Assembly: GCA_964637235.1 (NCBI GenBank)
Contig: CAZWVR010000004.1
Span: forward strand, 1-49,112
Direction of reading: 5' to 3'
DNA from: CAZWVR01 sp964637235
GTDB lineage: Bacteria > Bacteroidota > Bacteroidia > Bacteroidales > S143-33
DNA: 49,112 nucleotides
Shown: piece by piece, positions 8,404-15,636 of the stretch
Numbering within the stretch: the stretch's first letter is position 1
Layout: every line of letters starts with the position of its first letter
Program-made: the position numbers and the translations under genes
Notes under the pieces: model-generated
The model's database searches: none
What the model saw: only the letters and a program-made list of their open reading frames with translations
Told to the model about the DNA's origin: nothing

Positions 8404-11400
8404 ATGTATCAACTTCAAGCAGGGTATTTTTCACAAGCACTTTTAGAGAATTTTAAAAATGATATATACTCCCATTACATTGAGAGTATTATAAAATATC
8501 TGTCTTATTTTGAAGTTCAGAGTAATAAAAATTTAGATATATCCGAGGACGCTGACCCTGCTGCTGTTATTGTTAATAATATTATATCAAGAGGTTTGCC
8601 TACTATTCCTTCTTGTTTTGTGGAGGACTTACTTTCAACCACTTTTCTTAAAACTAAGAAAAAGAACTACGGTATAAGTTTTAAATATGAATTTATAAAT
8701 GATGAACTTAGAGAATTGATTCTGAGAGCATTATTTATTATAGATCCGCGTTTGACAGCTAATAAACTTAAAGAGGTTATTAATTTTACTGATGAAGAAG
8801 CGCAGTTAAAACAAAAGTTTTTATTTGAATTTATACCCGTAGAAATAGGAGAATATTTTATTCAATTATTGTCAATCAATCGAAGCTTAAAATCTGTTTT
8901 TGAGCATACATCAATAGCATCACAGATGAATGTAGAAGTTTTTGACGAAATTATTGATTTTGCAATAGAAAATCCTTTTGTAGAAAATGATGTCAAAGGA
9001 TTACTTATTGATTTGAAAAAGTATGAGCCGATAGAAAATATTGATTATCTACAAGAGGAAAAGAAAAATGAATTATTGAGGAAAATAAATTGGAAGGGTA
9101 TTTTAAGAATAACAGATACTTCCACGGCAGATGAAAATGCTCAGGAAGTTATTAATTTTACTTTTTCAAAATATTTTGATTTTCTCCGAAAAAATTTTAC
9201 AAGTCCTTTATACAGAACACAAGCCGGTCTTGATGCATTACAGCTTGCTTTAACTCCTTTGGAAATAGCAAGAATTCAAAAAATTATTGTTTCTTTGATA
9301 CTCTCTGGAAATCTTTCTTTGAATGCAGATGAATGGAAAATAGCAATAATTGAACGAGATATTCCCGGCGCTTTTATTGCTTTGGAGGATCTAAAACAGC
9401 ATTTCAATCGTCTTTTTTTATTGGAAGGTAAAGGTAGAAAATTCCCGAAAATTGATTTGACAATATATTATGAAGAGGATTTTGAAAATGCAGAGCTGAA
9501 TATTCTTTATCAAGGAAAAATTTTTCCTATAGCAGAGTTTGACGATAGCCAAAACTATGATCTGATTATAGATAGCTCAATATTTCGTAGAGCCAATTTT
9601 GATATTTCTCAGACGCCTCAGAACGCCTCTGTAGTAATAAAAAGCAGAAGTAGTGAATTTGTTCGTTCTGTTCGTTATTTCCCAACTGCTGAAAATATTG
9701 CTTATGAATTTTCTATCAATAAGGATAGAAAGCAAACAGAAGAAATAAAAGCTACATTGAACTTTTTTTTAAGGAATATTTTTCGCCAAAGCAGCTTTTC
9801 TTATCAACAGTTTATTTTCTTAGAAAAAGCTCTTAAACTTAATAATACTCTGGCAAATTTGCCTTTTACTGCTTCTAAAACCCTTTTATATCAGCTTACT
9901 TCCCTTTTACAGCCGGGACTTAGTATTATTATTACTCCCGTTGATGCCTTGATGAAAGATCAAATTGATAATCTGAGAAATTACTATATTGATGCTGTTT
10001 CTTATTTTTCTCCTGCAACAACTGATATATACGAAAGATATAAAGCTCTTTCCAAATTTAAAAATGCACAATCTATATTCAATTTTATTGATGCAGATAG
10101 ATTTCATCTTTTTGAAGTACGAGAAATTTTTAACTCATTTAAAATCAATAATTATCACATAAGCTACTTTGTAATAGATGAAGCTCATTGTATATCTGAG
10201 TGGTCTCACGATTTTAGATATGTCTATGGAGCTTTACCCTCTAATATTGCTAAACTCAATTATGATAATGCTTCTATTATAGCTTTAACTGCTACTGCAT
10301 CTTATGACGTCATTTTTGAGTTGAAGCAGAAATTAAATATTAAAGATGAAAATGTCCTGCAAATTGAAAATGATTTTTCTCGGTTTAATTTTAAATTTAT
10401 TAAAATAAATTATTCTTCTGAACCTCAATCTGCTGAATATCTTGCAAGCGAATTGAGAATAAAAAAACAAGATCAGTTGCTTAAATATGTGAGAGGGCAG
10501 AAAAAAACTTTGGTATACCATTATGCCCCTTTGGCTTTTAAAAATGCTTTATTGAACCTAAATCCTGATGAGAAAGCAGATGTTTTTTGCGGAAGTTTCT
10601 TTGAAAAAGGTATTATTATAAGTGCTCTTACAGCCAAAAAATCTTTTTATAATTACCTTAAATTTAAAAATAATGAACTTGATATTTTAATTGCCAGAAA
10701 TTCTTTTGGCATCGGAATGAATAAAACAGATATTCGTAAAATATATTTTTCAGATTTTCCTTTTTCTATTGAGGAATTTATCCAGCAAATAAATAGAGGC
10801 GGACGAGATAGACAGCAGGTGGATATTTTTATTTTCTACTCACCTTCTCCTATTCAAATGAAATTAGTTCACTATAATGTAGATGAAGCGAAAGTGGAAA
10901 AGAATGTTGTTCAACAAGAAAGTCCAGCAGAATTTGCTATTTATAATACAATGTCTAACACGATATACCTTAATCCTTTAAAGGAGAATATCATTGTAAA
11001 TGAATTGCTTAATTTTATTACCTATCCTACCGAACAAATTCAAGATATTCTTATCCGTAGAATTAAATATCAATTTGATCTCTGGATAACTCTTTTGCCT
11101 CAACCTATTATAAATCCTAATATGCTTTATGTTTATGATGAACATAATCAAAGCCTCGGATATATTGATTTTACAGAGGATAAGATTGTTATCGAAGCTC
11201 CTGCACATAAACGTGAGCTCGCCGAAAAAGTCCTTTATTTCCTTAAATATGATATTGAAAAAATTGTGGATAACGGCATTGAAATTTTTAAATTTTTAGA
11301 TGAGGAAATTTCAAATTCTCCTGTGGAAGGTATTGCTAAGCAGCTTCTAAATATGAATATAGGTGAACAGAGAAGTCTTACTATTGAATTTTACAATAAT

Positions 11401-12405
11401 GTCCATACGCTTTTGCAAAAAAGACTACTTCAAAGTTTTGATAAGACTATTTCTTTTAATCAGATTATTGATATTTATGAAAATTCTTATGATTTCTCTC
11501 AGTTCTTAAAAAAATTAGAATGGAAAATAAACTTGAAGCTGGATAAATACCCTGATGTTATAGAAATCGCTCGTGAGGTATTTTTAAAGTTTAGAAATTT
11601 TAATCAGACCCTTTTTGCATTATATCGTCTTATGAGTGTTGGTATTATTGACGATTTTATTATTGACTATCATAATCAACAATTTACTGTAATTTTTACA
11701 AAGAAAACTGACACCGAAATAATCAATAATGTTCATAAAAAAATTAAGGCTTTTATCACAAAAAATAAAACCTTTGAGGTTTATGAAAAAATACCAAAAG
11801 CCAAAGGTTATACAATAGCTGAAAAAGCTGTAAATTATTACATTGCTTTTGTACATAATTTTATTTATAAAAAACGCACAAAAGCTTTTGATGTGTTTTG
11901 GGATATTGCTGTAAATATTTCAAATTCTGATGATCTAAAAGAATTTAAAAGCTTTCTTTATAATTACTTTACTGCCAGATATTTAACTGTTTTAAGAAAT
12001 AATTTGCAATATGATTTTGAATTTGTTAAAAATATTCTTCAATCTATGGATTATTATATAGACAATTTTAAACATCTTTATAAATCTGCTTCTATTTTGC
12101 TGAATACAAATCCTGCCAATATCAATCTTTTATTTATAAAAGGGCTCACAGAGATAATTTTAAATTCTGATTCTAATGATAAAATATTGCAAGGAATTTC
12201 AATTATTGCAGAGGCGATAAATTATTTGCGTTTTAATGAAAAAGATATTGATATTCAAAATGTTATCTCTTGGATCTTAAATTTTATTTCTCAGCATAAT
12301 TTAGAACTTAAAGATAAAATTGAACCATTGTTAATACTAAAAATCCATACTGAGTGGATTACAGAATTTAATGCTTTAATTAAAAAACGTTTTTATAAAA
12401 GTTAA
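8404..12405 (+). CDS. Very large RecQ-like superfamily 2 helicase
   Basis: A 1333-residue protein with a RecQ-type helicase core at about residues 470-815. Visible motifs are DEAHCISEW (from residue 592), ALTATA, the SFGIGMNKTDIRKI segment of motif V and QQINRGGRDR of motif VI with its arginines. The P-loop, normally TGGGKS, reads LPFTASKT (residues 486-493): Lys492 and Thr493 are kept but the glycines are lost. PVDALMKDQIDNL (motif Ia region) is typical RecQ. The N-terminal 470 and C-terminal 520 residues match nothing I recognise, and no RQC or HRDC domain is evident. It presumably acts on DNA, but ATPase activity is uncertain. The next gene downstream is convergent. Confidence 0.82.
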   Translation: MYQLQAGYFSQALLENFKNDIYSHYIESIIKYLSYFEVQSNKNLDISEDADPAAVIVNNIISRGLPTIPSCFVEDLLSTTFLKTKKKNYGISFKYEFINDELRELILRALFIIDPRLTANKLKEVINFTDEEAQLKQKFLFEFIPVEIGEYFIQLLSINRSLKSVFEHTSIASQMNVEVFDEIIDFAIENPFVENDVKGLLIDLKKYEPIENIDYLQEEKKNELLRKINWKGILRITDTSTADENAQEVINFTFSKYFDFLRKNFTSPLYRTQAGLDALQLALTPLEIARIQKIIVSLILSGNLSLNADEWKIAIIERDIPGAFIALEDLKQHFNRLFLLEGKGRKFPKIDLTIYYEEDFENAELNILYQGKIFPIAEFDDSQNYDLIIDSSIFRRANFDISQTPQNASVVIKSRSSEFVRSVRYFPTAENIAYEFSINKDRKQTEEIKATLNFFLRNIFRQSSFSYQQFIFLEKALKLNNTLANLPFTASKTLLYQLTSLLQPGLSIIITPVDALMKDQIDNLRNYYIDAVSYFSPATTDIYERYKALSKFKNAQSIFNFIDADRFHLFEVREIFNSFKINNYHISYFVIDEAHCISEWSHDFRYVYGALPSNIAKLNYDNASIIALTATASYDVIFELKQKLNIKDENVLQIENDFSRFNFKFIKINYSSEPQSAEYLASELRIKKQDQLLKYVRGQKKTLVYHYAPLAFKNALLNLNPDEKADVFCGSFFEKGIIISALTAKKSFYNYLKFKNNELDILIARNSFGIGMNKTDIRKIYFSDFPFSIEEFIQQINRGGRDRQQVDIFIFYSPSPIQMKLVHYNVDEAKVEKNVVQQESPAEFAIYNTMSNTIYLNPLKENIIVNELLNFITYPTEQIQDILIRRIKYQFDLWITLLPQPIINPNMLYVYDEHNQSLGYIDFTEDKIVIEAPAHKRELAEKVLYFLKYDIEKIVDNGIEIFKFLDEEISNSPVEGIAKQLLNMNIGEQRSLTIEFYNNVHTLLQKRLLQSFDKTISFNQIIDIYENSYDFSQFLKKLEWKINLKLDKYPDVIEIAREVFLKFRNFNQTLFALYRLMSVGIIDDFIIDYHNQQFTVIFTKKTDTEIINNVHKKIKAFITKNKTFEVYEKIPKAKGYTIAEKAVNYYIAFVHNFIYKKRTKAFDVFWDIAVNISNSDDLKEFKSFLYNYFTARYLTVLRNNLQYDFEFVKNILQSMDYYIDNFKHLYKSASILLNTNPANINLLFIKGLTEIILNSDSNDKILQGISIIAEAINYLRFNEKDIDIQNVISWILNFISQHNLELKDKIEPLLILKIHTEWITEFNALIKKRFYKS

Positions 12406-12559
12406 ATCTCCCTGTTAATTTTATCTGCAAATGATGGGCAAAATAAATAGGGGTAGAATTTTTGGGTTATTCAAAAAGTTAAGGGTATGGCAGATTTTAT
12501 GATATTTAGTTTGTGATAGAGGAAAAAAATTAAACCAAGGGTCTATCCTAAAAAGCCAC

Positions 12560-12583
12560 GGAGGCGCCTTTTTAGACGCCCCC
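12560..12583 (-). terminator. Terminator after kbl
   Basis: On the minus strand GGGGGCG pairs with CGCCTCC (7 bp, one G-T) around the loop TCTAAAAAGG, followed by GTGGCTTTTTA. The loop and most of the stem are identical to the terminator at 48800-48823. It lies between convergent genes; the rest of the gap 12406-12559 shows nothing clear. Confidence 0.75.
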
Positions 12584-12588
12584 TTAAT

Positions 12589-13788
12589 TTATTTAATCAC
12601 ACCGAATTCTTTGCCTACTTTTATGAATGCTTCGATGGCTTTATCCAGATGTTCTTTTTCATGGGCAGCTGAGAGTTGAACACGTATTCTTGCTTCGCCC
12701 TTAGGTACTACTGGATAGAAAAATCCTATTACATAAATTCCTTCGTCAAGCAGACGTGCTGCAAAATCTTGGGAAAGTTTAGCGTCGTATAGCATTATAG
12801 CTACAATTGCCGATTGGGTGGGTTTTATATCAAAACCAGCTTTGCTTATTTTTTCTTTAAAATATTCTGCGTTCCACATTAGTTTATCTCTTAATGCAGT
12901 AGTCTCATTAAGCATATTAAAGACTTCAATAGCTGCACCGACAATCATAGGTGAAAGTGCATTAGAAAATAGATATGGTCGTGAGCGTTGGCGCAACATT
13001 TCAATGATTTCTTTTCTGCCAGTAGTGAAGCCGCCCATTGCTCCTCCGAGAGCTTTACCTAAGGTGCTGGTTAATATATCTATTTCACCCATTACATTAT
13101 GATATTCTGGCGTTCCTTTACCATGTTTTCCTATAAATCCTGAGGCATGGCTGTCGTCAACCATTACCAAAGCATCGTATTTTTTTGCTAATCTTACTAT
13201 TTCTGGCAGATTAGCTATATCGCCGTCCATAGAGAATACTCCGTCCGTTGCAATTATTTTAAATCTGGCTCCATCGGCATTTGCTTTTTGCAGTTGTACT
13301 TCTAAGTCTGCCATGTCTGCGTGCTTAAATCTGTATCTTTTAGCTTTACATAAACGAACTCCGTCAATTATAGATGCATGGTTTAATTGGTCTGAGATAA
13401 TTGCGTCTGCTTCGTTAAATAAAGGCTCAAATACTCCTCCGTTTGCATCAAAAGCTGCTGCATATAAGATTGCATCGTCCATTCCGAAAAATTCTGCTAT
13501 TTTGCTTTCTAATTCTTTGTGAATATCTTGCGTACCGCATATAAAACGAACTGAGGACATTCCATATCCGTGTGTGTCCAATGCTCGTTTTGCAGCTTCA
13601 ATCACTCTTGGGTGTGAGGAGAGCCCAAGATAATTGTTTGAGCAGAAATTAAGAACTTTTCTGCCATCTGCAAGGGTAATTTCTGCTCCTTGCGGGGATG
13701 TGATTATTCTCTCTTCTTTGTATAAACCCGCTTTTTTAATACTTTGTATTTCATCAAAGAGAAATTGTTTAAATTTAGGACTGTACAT
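12589..13788 (-). CDS. kbl: 2-amino-3-ketobutyrate CoA ligase (glycine C-acetyltransferase)
   Basis: A 399-residue PLP enzyme of the alpha-oxoamine synthase family, at the usual length for Kbl. It carries the substrate-site region NFCSNNYLGLSSHP, the conserved DGVFSMDGDIA segment, the PLP-binding VDDSHASGF motif and the Schiff-base lysine in STLGKALGG. Kbl converts 2-amino-3-oxobutanoate and CoA to glycine and acetyl-CoA in threonine breakdown. No threonine dehydrogenase gene is adjacent. Serine palmitoyltransferase and AONS are related alternatives, but the FICGTQDIHKELE segment and the overall pattern favour Kbl. It has its own promoter and terminator, so it is monocistronic. Confidence 0.93.
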   Translation of the reverse strand: MYSPKFKQFLFDEIQSIKKAGLYKEERIITSPQGAEITLADGRKVLNFCSNNYLGLSSHPRVIEAAKRALDTHGYGMSSVRFICGTQDIHKELESKIAEFFGMDDAILYAAAFDANGGVFEPLFNEADAIISDQLNHASIIDGVRLCKAKRYRFKHADMADLEVQLQKANADGARFKIIATDGVFSMDGDIANLPEIVRLAKKYDALVMVDDSHASGFIGKHGKGTPEYHNVMGEIDILTSTLGKALGGAMGGFTTGRKEIIEMLRQRSRPYLFSNALSPMIVGAAIEVFNMLNETTALRDKLMWNAEYFKEKISKAGFDIKPTQSAIVAIMLYDAKLSQDFAARLLDEGIYVIGFFYPVVPKGEARIRVQLSAAHEKEHLDKAIEAFIKVGKEFGVIK

Positions 13789-13808
13789 AGCTGAAAGTTT
13801 TTTCTTTG

Positions 13809-13838
13809 TAAAGATAATAAAAACTCTTGGGATGGCAA
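13809..13838 (-). promoter_or_regulatory. Probable promoter of kbl
   Basis: On the minus strand TTG (13838-13836) is followed after 19 bases by TATCTTTA (13816-13809), one change from TAnnTTTG, about 20 bases before the ATG. Confidence 0.45.
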
Positions 13839-13873
13839 TATTTTTTGCAATAATTTTTGATTTTCTTTTGTAA

Positions 13874-13905
13874 AAAAGAACGACAGCCTAAGCTGCCGTT
13901 CTTTT
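13874..13905 (-). terminator. Terminator after the AlaDH/SDH-like gene
   Basis: A 14-position stem (13874-13887 with 13892-13905) around CTAA, with one A/C mismatch and A/T-rich outer pairs. Read on the minus strand the stem is followed by a T-rich run. It is symmetrical enough to work in both directions, but only the minus-strand gene ends into it. Confidence 0.85.
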
Positions 13906-13940
13906 AATATGCTTGTATAGAAATTATATTTTTGTCGAAA

Positions 13941-15155
13941 TTATGAGTTAACCCATTCATTTAAATAAGCAAATTTTTCCGTCAGTTTTCCATTTTTTAG
14001 TATTGTAGCTCTTTGGAGAATGCCGTCTTTATCGCCGTTGAAAAATGCGGGGATAACCTTTTCTACGAGAGCTTCGCTGAATGCTTCTGATGCGTCTCGT
14101 GGAAGTTCGCCCGGAAGGTTATCTACTGCCATAACAGTAATATTTTCTGGTGATGAAAAGGGTGGCTCTTCTTTATGTGTTTTAGGGTTGTAATCATAAA
14201 AAGGTTCGGCAATTGAGCTTGCTCTGATTGTAGTTGCTATGGGTCCATTATCTACGTCGCAGCTAATATCGGCAATCACTTTAATGTTAAATTTGGGATT
14301 TTCTACCATTTCTCGGGTTATAAATTTAGGAGAAAGTGGATTCCAAAAGTGGGCAGCAATATACATATCTGCGATGCGTGTATATGGTTCAAATGTGGAT
14401 ACATATTCCTCTGGATGTTTAAAGAAATGCCACAGGTCAAATTCTTTGCCTTCTTTATGTCTGACGTAATGGGCAGGGTCTAAGCGAGTAAAAACAGGGT
14501 AGTCAAATTTTTCTATCAAAAACAGTTCTGGTATAACTTCTTTTATGCCGAAGTTTTGCAGTGTTTCAGCAGCACCTGTTGCCACGCGTCCGCCACCTGT
14601 AATAACTATTTTCATAGGTTTGGGTCTGATATTTTTTATATGTCCATACATTTGTTTTTTATCGTGGAAGGTATGTGCTGGTGGAATATTAAACTCCTTG
14701 AATTTCAATCCCCAAGCACGCATACCGTTGTATGCACCTACAACGCCTGCCCAATATCCGAAAGCTACTAATCGGCGGTTATTTTCGTCTGTCAAATATT
14801 CATAGTCTATAAGTGTTATTTTTTGCCGTATCATTTCTTTTAGTAGTTCTTTGTTGTGTTCTTGTTTTTTGGCTACGTGAGCGAAAATCATATATGTTTT
14901 TTCAGGAACAAAAGTGCCTATTTTTACCTCTTTTACTCCCATTAAAATATCGCAATTAGAGACATCATCTGTTAAAGGAAGTCCTACTGCTTGATATTCT
15001 TCATCTTTGAATGCTCTAAGATTACTTTTTTGGATAAAAACTTCTGCCTCTGGGAAATTTTCAAGCAACTTTTTTGCAGTTTTAGGAGTCAAAGGAGTGC
15101 GTCTGTCAGGGGGAGTTTTGGTTTCTTTTATAACAGCAAATTTAATTTTTGACAT
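13941..15155 (-). CDS. Alanine dehydrogenase/saccharopine dehydrogenase-like NAD(P) enzyme
   Basis: A 404-residue protein of the AlaDH/PNT family. The N-terminus shows the signature KETKTPPDRRTPLTP. The middle carries the Rossmann segment ITGGGRVATGAAETL and a YEYLTDENNRRLVAFGYWAG region. The C-terminal half contains DISCDVDNGPIATTIRAS and AVDNLPGELPRDASE, typical of lysine-forming saccharopine dehydrogenase-like proteins of Bacteroidota. The natural substrate is uncertain: an amino acid or saccharopine-type compound is likely. It has its own divergent promoter facing ssrA and a terminator downstream. Confidence 0.82.
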   Translation of the reverse strand: MSKIKFAVIKETKTPPDRRTPLTPKTAKKLLENFPEAEVFIQKSNLRAFKDEEYQAVGLPLTDDVSNCDILMGVKEVKIGTFVPEKTYMIFAHVAKKQEHNKELLKEMIRQKITLIDYEYLTDENNRRLVAFGYWAGVVGAYNGMRAWGLKFKEFNIPPAHTFHDKKQMYGHIKNIRPKPMKIVITGGGRVATGAAETLQNFGIKEVIPELFLIEKFDYPVFTRLDPAHYVRHKEGKEFDLWHFFKHPEEYVSTFEPYTRIADMYIAAHFWNPLSPKFITREMVENPKFNIKVIADISCDVDNGPIATTIRASSIAEPFYDYNPKTHKEEPPFSSPENITVMAVDNLPGELPRDASEAFSEALVEKVIPAFFNGDKDGILQRATILKNGKLTEKFAYLNEWVNS

Positions 15156-15181
15156 AATTTAATTTTTTTATGGTTAGAAAC

Positions 15182-15213
15182 TTGGCAAATATATAAAAAA
15201 AGAATTATATTTG
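15182..15213 (+). promoter_or_regulatory. Promoter of ssrA
   Basis: TTG (15182-15184), a 21-base spacer and TATATTTG (15206-15213) match the Bacteroidota promoter pattern. The mature tmRNA 5' end follows 13 bases later, leaving a short 5' leader for RNase P to remove. Confidence 0.75.
15186..15193 (-). promoter_or_regulatory. -7 element of the AlaDH/SDH-like gene
   Basis: TATATTTG on the minus strand (15193-15186), about 30 bases before the ATG at 15155. It lies right beside the -33 element of the divergent ssrA promoter, so the two promoters share one face of about 30 bp. No clear -33 TTG is seen for this direction. Confidence 0.5.
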
Positions 15214-15225
15214 TAATCCCGATAA

Positions 15226-15625
15226 GGGGCTGACGTGGATTTGACAGCAGATAGGGTTGTCTACCTGCATGCCGGGGTAGGTAAGCGTCCCGTAAAAATC
15301 GCTTACAGAACAAATAAGTGCCAACGAAGGTACATATGCTCTCGCTGCCTAATTAGGCTATAACCGACCACCGGAATGGTGGCGGAGCGAGCATCCCGGC
15401 AAGTGAGGTTCGCCTGTACCGAGCTTGCCAATGGGGTGTCATAGAAAAAACAGGCTGGTGCAGATGTGCCGCGTCATCTGCACGAGATTTCAAATCGCGG
15501 CTGTGGAGACGGCTATGGGTGCGCTTCCGACCCGGTCGCCTCCGAGAACAAACAGGAAGCTAAGCATGTAGACGGTAGGCAGCCCGTCTGTTTGGACCGG
15601 GGTTCGACTCCCCGCAGCTCCACTA
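15226..15625 (+). ncRNA. ssrA: tmRNA (ssrA)
   Basis: The 5' end GGGGCTGACGTGGATTTGAC and the 3' end with GGTTCGACTCCCCGCAGCTCC are the classic tmRNA ends. The acceptor stem pairs GGGGCTG (15226-15232) with CAGCTCC (15615-15621), 7 bp with one G-T, and the T-arm GGTTCGACTCC is intact. A tag reading frame lies at 15320-15352. After the discriminator A (15622) the DNA reads CTA, so the CCA end is probably added after transcription. tmRNA with SmpB rescues stalled ribosomes and tags the unfinished proteins for proteolysis. Length is about 400 nt, usual for the family. Confidence 0.97.
15320..15352 (+). other. tmRNA proteolysis tag reading frame
   Basis: GCC AAC GAA GGT ACA TAT GCT CTC GCT GCC TAA encodes ANEGTYALAA. 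Its length and YALAA end align with ANDENYALAA of E. coli and with the Bacteroidota tags of GE(T/N)NYALAA type. The resume codon is probably GCC; AAC is the alternative. Confidence 0.9.
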
Positions 15626-15636
15626 AAAACCTGAGT

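Noticed and set aside
15128..15313. Small minus-strand frame across the ssrA 5' end
   Set aside because: It overlaps the tmRNA and its promoter and has no protein features.
15466..15636. Upstream extension of the 838-residue gene back to 15466
   Set aside because: This stretch is the 3' half of the tmRNA with its T-arm and acceptor stem. The ATG at 15637 is followed by a clear signal peptide.
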